Assembly: GCA_964555935.1 (NCBI GenBank) | Contig: CAZKUN010000137.1 | Coordinates: 1-24,368 of the forward strand | Length of the DNA: 24,368 nucleotides | DNA from: CAZKUN01 sp964555935 | GTDB taxonomy: Bacteria; Armatimonadota; Zipacnadia; Zipacnadales; VGFC01 | Direction: 5' to 3' | In this document: one piece after another, positions 9,595 to 18,600 of the stretch | How positions within the stretch are numbered: position 1 is the stretch's first letter | How the letters are laid out: each line of letters begins with the position of its first letter | Notes under the pieces: model-generated | The model's database searches: none | What the model saw: only the letters and a program-made list of their open reading frames with translations | What the model was told of the DNA's origin: nothing | Program-made: the position numbers and the translations under genes

Positions 9595-10603
9595 ATGAGC
9601 CCCGCACCCCCCCCTGTCGTTGCGTCGTTGGTCGTCGCTGGTGGCAGTTTCCCAGATTGCCGCCCTCGTCGTCGCCGGCGTTGCCGCGGCCCAGGACGAG
9701 TGGTTAGCGCCCGACCGTCCCTATCGGCTGGAAATCCAGGCCGACAGCGGCAACAACAGGCGCAGCAATGTGGTCGCTGTCGCCGCGATCGACTGGCCCG
9801 AACTCCCGCCGGGCCAAGAACCCTCGCCGCCGAGCTTCAGGCTGTATGAGACCAGTGATGAGGCAACCTCGGCCGTCCCCTGTGACTACGTGTCGGGGAG
9901 ACTGGTGTGGGTGCTGTCGGGGACGACGCCCGCCCTGACGACGCGCGCCTATCACCTCTACTTCGGCCTGACCGCGGACCAGCCACAGGATGTCGTCGGC
10001 AACGCTCTCGCCGCCGGCGAGAAGCCGCCCGGCGTTAACTTGGTGGTGAACGGGGACTTCGAAGCGGAGCCGGCAGACATGCCTCCGGGATGGGAAGTAA
10101 CCGACGGTGCGTTCATGCCGAGCGAGGAAGTGTCGCTGGCCGCGGGCGAGGGGATGGATGGGTCGGTCGCGCTGCGGCTGAGGACGAAGCTGATGGGCGA
10201 GCGGCACCGCGTTGAGTGCGTCGGCGAGTTCTTTCCCGTGAAGCCGGGCGCTCGGTACTTCGGCGGCGGAATGGTGAGACTGCTGCGCTCGGAGAGGGGC
10301 TTTGACGGTTCGGGCGGAGCGACCATCGGGCTTCAGTTCTACAGGGCCGACAAGACCCATAACTGGCGGCAACGGCAACTGGTGAGCGCGAAGTTCGTGT
10401 CCGGCGCCTGGGCGGCCCTGGAGGATGAGATCGGTATCCGCGCCCCCGATGACACTCCATGGGCGCGGGTGCGCGTCAGCGCCGGCTGGTATGGACCGGC
10501 GGAGGCGCTCTTTGACGACATCTCCATCGTCGAGATGCCCGACGGCGGATTGGTAAAGGTCACCGTGGGCGAACTGGCGACGCGAGGGGAGGCGACCCAA
10601 TGA
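9595..10603 (+). CDS. secreted CBM4/9-like carbohydrate-binding protein, start region interrupted by a C8 tract
   Basis: The ATG at 9595 follows GGAAGGA (9582-9588) by 6 bases. The frame shifts inside a run of eight C (9607-9614). With seven C it reads MSPAPPLSLRRWSSLVAV and continues into a hydrophobic segment ending GVAAAQ, a good signal peptide, for about 335 residues. Otherwise translation would need the TTG at 9620, which has no ribosome site. The mature protein has an N-terminal beta domain (PYRLEIQADSGNN), then NLVVNGDFEAEPADMPPGW, the classical opening of CBM4/9-type jelly rolls, running to LFDDISIVEMPDGG. No catalytic motif is visible, so it is probably a binding or accessory protein. 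Its stop overlaps the next start (ATGA), indicating translational coupling with the DUF4091 gene. Confidence 0.65.
9607..9614 (+). other. frame disruption: run of eight C
   Basis: One C fewer puts the well-placed ATG at 9595 in frame with the signal peptide and the rest of the protein. Homopolymer length is a common sequencing error, and also a natural phase-variation site. Confidence 0.6.
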
Positions 10604-12999
10604 CAACATCCACCATGTTGGTGCGCGGACCCGTTGTGCGGCTGGCAATACTGGTTGCTCTCGGCGGATTGGCCGGTTGCGTGATGGCGCAAGACGATGC
10701 CGCGAGGAAGTTCGACTTCGCCGTCGCGGGGGCCGCGGACCAGAGCGTCTGGAGCGACTTCACCGTCGTGGACCGGGATGATGTCTACACGCAGGACATG
10801 GGATACGGCTTCGAGCCTGGCGCCGCCGGTCGCGCTCTGGAGGTTGAACGCCAGGATCCGTTGGCGGCGGATTCAGTCCGTCTTGTCGGCGACTTCCGCG
10901 TGGACGTCGATCCAGGGAGCTACCGCGTCTACGCGCTGGTGGGGAGTCCCGGGCGGAGCTACGATCAGCTCGCAGTGGCGGATAAGCTGACTTACGGCCT
11001 ATCGATCCAGGGCGAGGAACTTCGGGCCGCGGAGACCTTCGCCCCGCAAGAGTACCTGAATTATATCTACAGCGGAGTCGACCGCGACTACGTGCCCGGC
11101 GAGGACTGGTACGAGCTGTTCGTCAGGCCTCTGTTCGATGAGTACCGCGTGGCGGTGGACGCGCCGGACGGGGAGATTATCGTCACCGGAGATCGAGCCT
11201 GGATTGCCGGGCTGGTCATCTTCCCAAGCGGCGATCAGGCCGCCTTTGACGGGTTCGTCGATCAGCTGTCATCGGACCGAGAGACCCACCTCCGCGACGT
11301 CGTGTCGTTTGGCACTCCCGAGGAGGTCAAGCGCCAGATCCCCGCGCCCGTGGCCGAGGAGGAGAGCGAGAGAGGCTATCGCCTCTGGTGGCGTCACCCC
11401 CTCCGCAACGCGTACCCCGCGACGGAGCCGGAGGCCCACGAACTCGGAGATGGCGAGGCGTTTGCCGCGCGCGGCGAGACCGAGTCCGTCACGCTCGCGG
11501 TGCGGGCCCTGAAGCCGATGGCGGGCGTCCGCGTCGTTGCGGGTGAGTTCGCGGCCGACGACGGAAGCGTCATCCCCGCGTCTGCCTTTGAAATCGAGGT
11601 CGTCAAGTACTGCTATGGATTCCCGCAGGCGGCATATGGCACCGATTGCACGATCGTGCCCGCGTACCTCAGGCCGGCGGACACGCCCTTTGACATCCCG
11701 ACCGGCCTGACGCGGCAGTTCTGGATCAGAATCAGCGTGCCGATCGACGCCAAGCCCGGGACGTACCGCGGGAGCTTCAGACTGGAGGGCGATGGACTCA
11801 CCGTCGGCGAGGCGGCGCTTGATCTCACCGTGCTGGACTTCGAGTTGATCGATGCCTACGACTGCGCCGATTTCTACTATGGTGGGCCGACCATGGCGCT
11901 GTGGCACCGTCTGCCCGGCATGAAGGATCTGGTCGAGCCGGAGATCGAGCGGATGCTCCGCTTCATGGCGCGCTACGACCTCGCCCCCAGCGTGGGATAC
12001 GACCTCTTCAGTTACGTGCAAGGCAAGGCCACAGCGCTCGGGACTCCCCAGCAGCGCATCGAATACGACCTGGAGTCCGTTGAGCGGTTCAAGCGGGTGA
12101 TGCAACTCTACCTCGACATATTGCCCCGCTCGCGCCCGTTCTACGTGCTGAATCACGTCGTCAGCATCTGGAGCACGGTGGTCCCTTGGGAACGGGATGA
12201 CCGCGATTGGCAAGTCTCCGATCAGCCGGAGCCGGTTTGGCTCGCGCTGAAGCAGTATCTCGGGGAGGTGCAGGCGCTCCAGCGGGAGACCGGGGCGCCG
12301 CCCTTCCGCTATCTTCTCGGCTTCGAGGAAACGAACGGCGGCCAAGACAACATCCTCTGGGACGCGCGGATGCTTGAGAGGGTCGCGGGCTGGTACCCCG
12401 ATCTCGAACGCGTCACGACCGCGATCAATCCGTATGAGGCCAGGATGGAAGCCCCCCAGGCGAGCGTGTTATGCACGCCCGGGCACGTCGTGCCCTTCGA
12501 CGACTTGGCCTACCATCCCGCGGATACGCCGGCGCCTCGGCGCGCGGTCTACCAGCCGGATCATCGTTTCAGCTACGGCTTCTTCCTCGCTGCCGTCGGA
12601 GCGGAATTCGCTTACCGCGAGCACTTCGCCATGGCGGCCGGCAATCCGTTCAACGCGTTCGACGGCATCGACCAATGCACCAGTTTTCCCTACGCGGCCA
12701 TGCCCGGACCGGGAGGGCTCTTGCCCACCGTCCTGCTGGAGAACTGTCGCGAGGGCATCGACGACTATCGGTACATCAAGACCCTTGAGGAGAGCATCAA
12801 GCGGGCGAAGGAAGGGCCGCCGGCAGCCGCCGAGGCGGCGACCGAGGCCGATGAGTTCCTGCGCCTCCTGCTCGATAGCATCAACCCGGACGGGGACCAC
12901 TACGTCAACGAGGTTGGCTACTGGGACCCGGAGGTCTTCGACCACTACCGTTGGCAGATCGCGAAGCACATCGAGGCCCTTCGGAAGCGGGCTCGGTGA
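10600..12999 (+). CDS. DUF4091 glycosidase-like lipoprotein with N-terminal malectin/GDSL-associated type module
   Basis: The ATG at 10600 overlaps the previous stop and has AGGGGAGG at 10585-10592. The leader ends in a textbook lipobox, LAGC with C27, so the 799-residue protein should be membrane-anchored. Residues about 37-215 (KFDFAVAG.., DRDDVYTQDMGYGFEPG) resemble the beta module found ahead of rhamnogalacturonan acetylesterases and other malectin-like folds. A beta-sandwich follows (about 265-420). A barrel-like region then runs to the DUF4091 signature NCREGIDDYRYIKTLE near residues 715-730. FEETNGG in the barrel could carry acidic catalytic residues. DUF4091 proteins are widespread in polysaccharide-degrading bacteria but are poorly characterised, so a hydrolase role is inferred. 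It is coupled to the CBM-like gene. Confidence 0.8.
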   Translation: MTTSTMLVRGPVVRLAILVALGGLAGCVMAQDDAARKFDFAVAGAADQSVWSDFTVVDRDDVYTQDMGYGFEPGAAGRALEVERQDPLAADSVRLVGDFRVDVDPGSYRVYALVGSPGRSYDQLAVADKLTYGLSIQGEELRAAETFAPQEYLNYIYSGVDRDYVPGEDWYELFVRPLFDEYRVAVDAPDGEIIVTGDRAWIAGLVIFPSGDQAAFDGFVDQLSSDRETHLRDVVSFGTPEEVKRQIPAPVAEEESERGYRLWWRHPLRNAYPATEPEAHELGDGEAFAARGETESVTLAVRALKPMAGVRVVAGEFAADDGSVIPASAFEIEVVKYCYGFPQAAYGTDCTIVPAYLRPADTPFDIPTGLTRQFWIRISVPIDAKPGTYRGSFRLEGDGLTVGEAALDLTVLDFELIDAYDCADFYYGGPTMALWHRLPGMKDLVEPEIERMLRFMARYDLAPSVGYDLFSYVQGKATALGTPQQRIEYDLESVERFKRVMQLYLDILPRSRPFYVLNHVVSIWSTVVPWERDDRDWQVSDQPEPVWLALKQYLGEVQALQRETGAPPFRYLLGFEETNGGQDNILWDARMLERVAGWYPDLERVTTAINPYEARMEAPQASVLCTPGHVVPFDDLAYHPADTPAPRRAVYQPDHRFSYGFFLAAVGAEFAYREHFAMAAGNPFNAFDGIDQCTSFPYAAMPGPGGLLPTVLLENCREGIDDYRYIKTLEESIKRAKEGPPAAAEAATEADEFLRLLLDSINPDGDHYVNEVGYWDPEVFDHYRWQIAKHIEALRKRAR

Positions 13000-13004
13000 G
13001 GTTG

Positions 13005-13052
13005 CCGGGCGGCCCGGACGTTGATGCGTGGGGCAGTTGCAGCAGGCGCTGC
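13005..13052 (+). other. two short GC-rich hairpins between DUF4091 and PIG-L genes
   Basis: CCGGG-CGG-CCCGG (13005-13017) and GCAGC-AGGC-GCTGC (13039-13052) lie in the 88-base gap. Neither is followed by a T-tract, so an attenuator or mRNA-stability role is possible but a terminator is not shown. Confidence 0.25.
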
Positions 13053-13087
13053 GTCGACTGATACCGACTCAGAATGAGGTCACTGCG

Positions 13088-13879
13088 ATGGCTACCGACG
13101 TGACAATAGGCAGCGAATCCTCCATTGTCGTCGTCGCCGCTCATCCTGACGACGTCAAGAATTGCACGGGCACAATTCTCAGGGCACTTGACCTTGGGGC
13201 GGATGTGGCGCTGGTCCAGGTCACTCACGGCGAAGGCCTCGGTGGCGCGACTACCAAGCACGAGGCCGTGGCGATGGGCGCGACGCGCGTGGACGAGTTG
13301 ATGGCCTTTCTATCGGAGATCGGCGTGGCGGCCAGCCGCACGTTCCTGATCGGCATCCCCAACACTTCCGCTCAGCCACTCGCAGCGCTCCGGGACGACT
13401 TCTTCCCGGCTGAAGGGCTCCCGTTCCATGATCCCGTCCTGGCCACGGATCGAGTCATCTACGAGGACGCGTATCGGCCGGGCATGCCCCTCATCGGGGC
13501 GCCGCTCGTGTCTGCTCTTGCGGAGTTGCTTGTGGACGCGCGGCCGACGCACGTCATCACCCACCATCCGGCTGATGACCACAGCGACCACAGAGCGACG
13601 GCGTTCTTCGTGCGAAGGGCACTGGAGGCCACGACGGGGGAGCCCGAAGTCCTCGGCTCGTTGGTCTACTACAGGCGCCTTGGATGGCCCGTCGAGGGCG
13701 ACACGTACCTAACTCCGGAGGTCGAGCAATATCCATTTGGTTTCGACATGGGGCGTCTGGAACTCTCCGACGACGAGCGCGCACGCAAGGAGCGCGCCTG
13801 CGAGATCTTCGTGCCGACGCTGCCGAGAGACTACATCAACTCCTACATGAAGCAGGATGAGATCTTCTGGCGGCTGTGA
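13088..13879 (+). CDS. PIG-L/LmbE family zinc-dependent N-deacetylase
   Basis: The ATG at 13088 follows GAGGT (13076-13080) by 7 bases; an upstream in-frame extension has no ribosome site. The 263-residue product opens with a beta strand and AAHPDD (H19, D21, D22). It later has HHPADDHSDHR (H165, D167, H168), the two zinc-binding motifs of PIG-L deacetylases. The usual acidic residue shortly after HPDD is replaced by V-K-N here. Family members remove the N-acetyl group from GlcNAc-containing compounds such as GlcNAc-PI, GlcNAc-inositol or bacillithiol and mycothiol precursors, or chitooligosaccharides. No signal peptide is present, so it should act in the cytoplasm, unlike all its neighbours. 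It may process imported amino-sugar products of the cluster. Confidence 0.85.
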   Translation: MATDVTIGSESSIVVVAAHPDDVKNCTGTILRALDLGADVALVQVTHGEGLGGATTKHEAVAMGATRVDELMAFLSEIGVAASRTFLIGIPNTSAQPLAALRDDFFPAEGLPFHDPVLATDRVIYEDAYRPGMPLIGAPLVSALAELLVDARPTHVITHHPADDHSDHRATAFFVRRALEATTGEPEVLGSLVYYRRLGWPVEGDTYLTPEVEQYPFGFDMGRLELSDDERARKERACEIFVPTLPRDYINSYMKQDEIFWRL

Positions 13880-13893
13880 GTGGCGGCGTCGTC

Positions 13894-13914
13894 GGCTCAC
13901 TTCATGAAGTAGCC
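13894..13914. other. inverted repeat over the convergent gene ends
   Basis: ACTTCATGAAGT (13899-13910) is a perfect 12-bp palindrome. GGCT and AGCC flank it with a single unpaired base. It covers the last codons and stop of the DUF4019 gene and lies 15 bases after the PIG-L stop. It could be a hairpin at both transcript ends; there is no T-tract. Confidence 0.35.
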
Positions 13915-14373
13915 AGACACCAGCCAAGTGCCGTCGCTCGTCTTCATTGGGGTGACCGTCTCGACGACGTCGCCGTTCTCGTACGATGCGTCAAACAGAA
14001 TGACGACGTACTCGCCTTCGGGGGCGCCGGGAATGTCGACCGCATACTGGGTGGTCCTGACCTTGCGCTCCTTGAGCGCTCCCACTTGGCCCCGCACGGC
14101 CTTCATCTGCTGCGCCCAAGCGTCTTTGGTTACGGCTTGCTGCACTGCCTCGGCCGCCTGGTCCCAGCTCTCATCGATCTCGTCGTCGTCGATCAGCGCG
14201 AGCCACGCCTCGGCGGCCTCGACGGCCTCGGCCTTCGCTGCCGCGTGATCGTCATCCGCGGTAGGTGCTGCCGCGGTGGTCGGTGTCGGTCCGGGCGTCT
14301 CCGCCGATTCCTTCGCGCATCCCACGCACATCAGCACAGTTGCCATCAGGGCCAGCCACACGTGAGTCCTCAT
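13897..14373 (-). CDS. DUF4019 small lipoprotein
   Basis: The ATG at 14373 has GGGAGA at 14381-14386, 7 bases upstream on its strand. The 158-residue product has a lipoprotein-like leader, MRTHVWLALMATVLMCVGC, with C19 the probable lipidated residue. An alanine/threonine/proline-rich linker follows (about 22-45). The DUF4019 signature is clear: AEAWLALIDDDEIDESWDQA, AVTKDAWAQQMKAVRGQVG, then PGAPEGEYVVILFDASYEN and a terminal DGTWLVSGYFMK. DUF4019 proteins are small exported proteins of unknown function. It is the only minus-strand gene between 7 and 24 kb, convergent with the deacetylase and divergent from the CBM9-like gene. It is probably regulated separately and may not belong to the glycan cluster. 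Confidence 0.88.
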   Translation of the reverse strand: MRTHVWLALMATVLMCVGCAKESAETPGPTPTTAAAPTADDDHAAAKAEAVEAAEAWLALIDDDEIDESWDQAAEAVQQAVTKDAWAQQMKAVRGQVGALKERKVRTTQYAVDIPGAPEGEYVVILFDASYENGDVVETVTPMKTSDGTWLVSGYFMK

Positions 14374-14456
14374 CGCTTGTTCTCCCGTTGCCGCTGTTTC
14401 CGGGCGGATCGGTCGTCCGGCGTTCCGAGTTAAGCCGCACGCCGCTTCCTCACGTC

Positions 14457-14469
14457 GGCCCTTCGGGCC
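14457..14469. other. short hairpin GGCCC-TTC-GGGCC in divergent gap
   Basis: A 5-bp GC stem with a 3-base loop lies in the 221-base region 14374-14594 between two divergent starts. No T-tract follows, and no convincing -10/-35 pair was found in the gap. Confidence 0.2.
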
Positions 14470-14594
14470 TTCTGGTCCGGGTGAAAGAGCCATCCTCGGG
14501 GAAGGGTCTGAGACAGGCGTGGTGGAAGTCCGTAGCCTCTGTGGACGCGAAATGGAACAGGGCGGCAACGACGGCTTGTGAAAGGGGCGGGCGA

Positions 14595-15584
14595 ATGCTG
14601 AGCGAGACATCTCGTTTGCCTGTAGCGCTCGGACTGCTGCTTGTCGGCATCCCGCTTCAGGCCGCACCACCGACATACCCGTGCTATCGACCACCGGTCG
14701 CGCCGGCGCTCGACGGCGAGGTCGCTGACGACCCCGCGTGGCAGAGCATCCCGGCGGTGACGGGCTTCTCCGTGCTGGGCGGGACGTATACGCTCCCCAA
14801 ACAGACTCGCGTTCAGGCATGCTGGGATGGTGACGCGCTCTATGTTGTCATGACCTGCGAGGAGCCCGACGCGCCGGACTTGCAGACCACCGTGGCCGAC
14901 GGTGGCGCCGCGTGGCTGGACGATGGCGTGGAGATCTTCGTGCAAGCCGCGGGCGCGCCGCAGGCCTTCCAGGTCGTCATCACCGCCGCGGGGGTGCGCG
15001 CCAGTGGCAGCGTGGCCCCCGACCTCGCTCAGGTGGCGGTCGGCACCAGGATTGGCGCCGACACGTACTGGGTCGAGGCGCGCATCCCCTTCAGCATCCT
15101 TGGCGCGACGCCACAGGTCGGTGATCGCTGGCGCGCCAACTTCTGCCGGAACACGTGGACCACGCGGTCCGGTGGCGACAAGTTTACCAGCTGGGCGCCG
15201 CTGACGCGCAGCTTCAATGAGCCCGAGAGCTTCGCCACGCTCGCCTTCGAGGGGCCGCCGGCGGATCCCGCGGAACACACGCGCGTAGCCCATGAACTCA
15301 ATCTCCCGTATCGCGCGAGCCTGCTGACGCGACTCAGGGCCGCCGCGGCGCGGGAGTCGGACTACGCGGACGCGCTTCGGACGGCCGCGCGGGATGTCGA
15401 GTTCGGTCGTCGAGCGCGGACCCTTCGGCGACGTTGGCGTGAGATCGACAGCGCCCTGCGCGACGCCGACATCGTGCCCATCGGCGACCTGCGCCGCACC
15501 GTCGGTGGGGCTGACGCGCTTGTGCAGGAATCGTACGACCTGAAGTACGCTTACCTCATCGCCGCGCTGTTGAGGGAGCACTGA
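14595..15584 (+). CDS. secreted CBM9-like carbohydrate-binding protein
   Basis: The ATG at 14595 follows an AGGGGCGG stretch and begins a signal peptide (RLPVALGLLLVGIPLQA, cleavage near residue 23-24). The 329-residue protein then has PALDGEVADDPAW (37-49), TRVQACWDGDALYVVMTCEEPD, DDGVEIFVQ, and WVEARIPFSILG..GDRWRANFCR. This is the signature order of family 9 carbohydrate-binding modules, found in xylanases and in many free-standing exported proteins. After about residue 225 an alpha-helical, arginine-rich C-terminus follows that I do not recognise. No catalytic motif is visible, so glycan binding, or an enzyme-accessory role, is the best guess. It lies 35 bases upstream of the GH42-like gene and probably starts the second transcription unit. 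Confidence 0.78.
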   Translation: MLSETSRLPVALGLLLVGIPLQAAPPTYPCYRPPVAPALDGEVADDPAWQSIPAVTGFSVLGGTYTLPKQTRVQACWDGDALYVVMTCEEPDAPDLQTTVADGGAAWLDDGVEIFVQAAGAPQAFQVVITAAGVRASGSVAPDLAQVAVGTRIGADTYWVEARIPFSILGATPQVGDRWRANFCRNTWTTRSGGDKFTSWAPLTRSFNEPESFATLAFEGPPADPAEHTRVAHELNLPYRASLLTRLRAAAARESDYADALRTAARDVEFGRRARTLRRRWREIDSALRDADIVPIGDLRRTVGGADALVQESYDLKYAYLIAALLREH

Positions 15585-15619
15585 GGGTGTCGCGAGTAGC
15601 CCTCGAGGAGACGCTCATC

Positions 15620-18600
15620 ATGCGCAAGCTGATGGTCGCTTTTCTGCTGAGTCTAGCGTTTGGAGCCGTCTTCGCGCAGGCGCTGGCAGCCGACACCAAC
15701 GCCCAGGAAGTGGAGGAGGACAACTCCCTCGCCTCCGACCTTGTCACTCCTCACAAGGACTGGGCGACTGGGTACGCGGGCGGCAAGGTCCGGGCGCTGT
15801 TCTTCATCTACACTGGCCCATACGAGGGTGCTTGGGAGGACGCGGGTACGCGAGTGCGCGAGGTCGTGGAACTCCGCCAGCGCTTCGACATCGACGGTGA
15901 CGCGGTGCTCTTCTGCGGCAAGGGGGAAACTTGGGTCTTCCACGGGCTGAAGCTTGGTCAGGAACGCGCCGAACGGTTGCTTGAGAAGCCGTACGACCTC
16001 TACGTCATCGGGGGCTTCGCGTTCGAGCGCCTGCCCGCGAAGATGCAGTATGACATTCTCAAGCAGGTGGCCGAGGGGGCGGGCCTGCTCCGTTGCGGAT
16101 ACCCGGCCGGGGATTTCATGGTGGACCGCCGCCGCATCACGCCCACGCCCGGGTGGCTGGTTGAGGGGATCCCGATGTTGGATGACACGGCCCCGAGTGA
16201 CTACGCCTTCGCGTATCAACTGGGGAAGGGCCGAGGCGTGTGGCTCAACTACGGCGCCCACGCGCTCACGAAAAGCCACCCCTTCACGTGGCGCGGGCTG
16301 ACCGAATACGACTACTGGATGCTCCTCGTCGGCAGGGCCGCCTTGTGGGCCGCGTCCCGGGAGAGCGAGGTCTCGGTGGCATCGGTCCTCCCGCCCGAGG
16401 GCGCCCGCATCAGTCGCGGCGAGCAGCTTGCCGGCGAGGTCGTTCTTACCACCCGCGCCCAGAAGCCGCTTAAGGCCACCGTGGCCCTCGATCTCCGCCG
16501 AGCCGACGATGGACTGGTGACGAGCCTCGGAGAGACGACGGTCACGCTGACCGACGATGAGCCCACTCGCATACCCGTCCAACTCCCGGCGGCCCGTGCC
16601 GGTGACTACTTCGTTGACGCTGTCGTCAGCAGCGGCCGTGGAGTCGAGGCCTTCGGCGCTGGATTGGTGGCGGTGGAGAGCGAGTTTGGCATCGCGGAGG
16701 TGAGGACCGACGTCAGCTTCGTCGAGCAGGGAGAGAGGATCGGCGGATCGGTCATGCTGCGGGGAGAGATTCCGGCGACCGCCACGCTGCGGGTGGCGAT
16801 GCGTGACTCGTACGGCCGCGCGCTGAGACAGATGGACGTGGCGCTGGTGAACGGGAAAACCGATTACCCCTTCGCATACCATGCAGACCCGCACGCCACG
16901 ATTCTGATGAGGGCAACCGCGACGCTGTCTGTTGGGGGCGAGGATGTCGAGACCAAGGAAGCGGAGTTCACCGTCCCCAAGCGTCGTCACGGGCGGCACA
17001 ACTTCGTGATGTGGGACGCGCCGCTGGATGTCCTCGGCTACTACGCTGTCCGCCAGTTGCGCGAGTCGGGGCAGGACGTCTTCTTGCGGGGCAGCTTCGG
17101 CAAGAGCACGCAGCCGCCCACATTGCGCGCCCATGACGCCTCCTTGGTGCCTTACTCCACGCGCATCCTCGATCCGAAGGACGACGACGGTTACATGAAG
17201 CCCGTCTGCTGGAACGACGAGCCCGCCGTCACGGAATACGTCCAGCAGATCGTGGACAACCAATCAGCGCTCCGCGAGCAAGGCGTCTACGTCTATTCCC
17301 TCGGCGACGAGGGCGTGACGCTCGGTTGCTGCGTTCACCCGGCGTGCATTGCCGCCTATCGCGAATACCTTGCCGCCCAGTACGGCACGATCGAGGCGCT
17401 CAACGCCTCCTGGGGCGACGATTACGCGTCCTTCGATGAGGTCGATCTCCTCGACCACAACGACAACATGGAGAACGCGGCGGCCAAGACCAGCTTCCCG
17501 CGCTGGTACGACCGCCAGGCCTTTGCGCGCCACAACCTCATGCAGTTTTCCGGTCGCTTCGTCGAGGCGTACAAGGCTCTCGATCCGCAGGCCATCACGG
17601 GCTTTGAGGGCACGGGTAAGTTTGGCGATGACTACGACCTGATCCTGGGCATCAACGGCTTCTACGGGCCTTACCCCGGCATCGGCGATGACATCGTTCG
17701 GTCGGCCGCGCCGCGCTCGCTCGTCCGTTCGAATTGGATGGGCTACAGCAAGACGGGCGACGCGATCTGCGACGCGGGCTGGCGTATGGCGATGAAGGGT
17801 ATGAGCAGCATCTGGTATTGGATGTGGTCGGGCATCGGCAACTGGCGTGGGTATCTCCGGCCGACGCTCGATTGCTGGCCGATGATCGAAGACCTCTCCG
17901 AGGAGATGCGCCCGATCCGTCAAGGCCTCGGCGATCTGCTGCTGGATTCTGAGATGCTCCACAGCGGGATCGCGGTCCTGTACTCGGTGCCCTCAGCTCT
18001 CTCGCACCAGCTTGAGGGCGGGGGCCAGTTCACCAACCCGCACGTCACCCACCGCACGTGGGCTCAACTGACGTATGACCTCGGGCTCGACATCCACTAT
18101 GTCACGAGCCGCATGCTGACCGACGGCGCGCTCGACACGGGCGAGTTCAAGGCCCTGCTGCTCCCAATGACGCAGGCTCTCGCCCCGGAGGAGACCGCAG
18201 CTATCCGGCGCTTCGTCGAGAGCGGAGGCACGGTCATCGCCGACGTGCGACCGGGCATCTACGACGGTCACTGCAAGCCCATGACGCCTGGCGTTCTGGA
18301 CGACCTCTTCGGTATCGAGCGAACGGGTCGAGGCGCCGGCATCGAGGCGCCCCTCGCGTTGGACGCATCGCTCGACGGCCGCCGGATTCTCGCCGACTTG
18401 GGCAGCGTCCGGGTCGACGCGGAGATTGAGGCCGCGACCGCGGGGGCGCTGGCGGAGGTCATCACCGATGACCGGGAAGCGCCCGCGTTGCTCGTGAACA
18501 CGGTGGGCAAGGGGCGCGCCGTACTGCTCAACTTTCAGCTACCGACTGCCGACCCTCGCGAGCCAAGCACGGCCGCCGCGCGCGAGCTGTTGGCGTCTCT

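Noticed and set aside
13005..13017. GC hairpin after the DUF4091 stop as a rho-independent terminator
   Set aside because: No run of T follows, the stem is only 5 pairs, and the next gene is close and on the same strand.
13928..15581. Plus and minus open frames extending beyond the DUF4019 and CBM9-like genes
   Set aside because: Upstream extensions lack ribosome sites, and the chosen starts have leader peptides directly after them.
15653..17263. Minus-strand open frame opposite the GH42-like gene
   Set aside because: Same GC-skewed shadow; no recognisable motif and no ribosome site.
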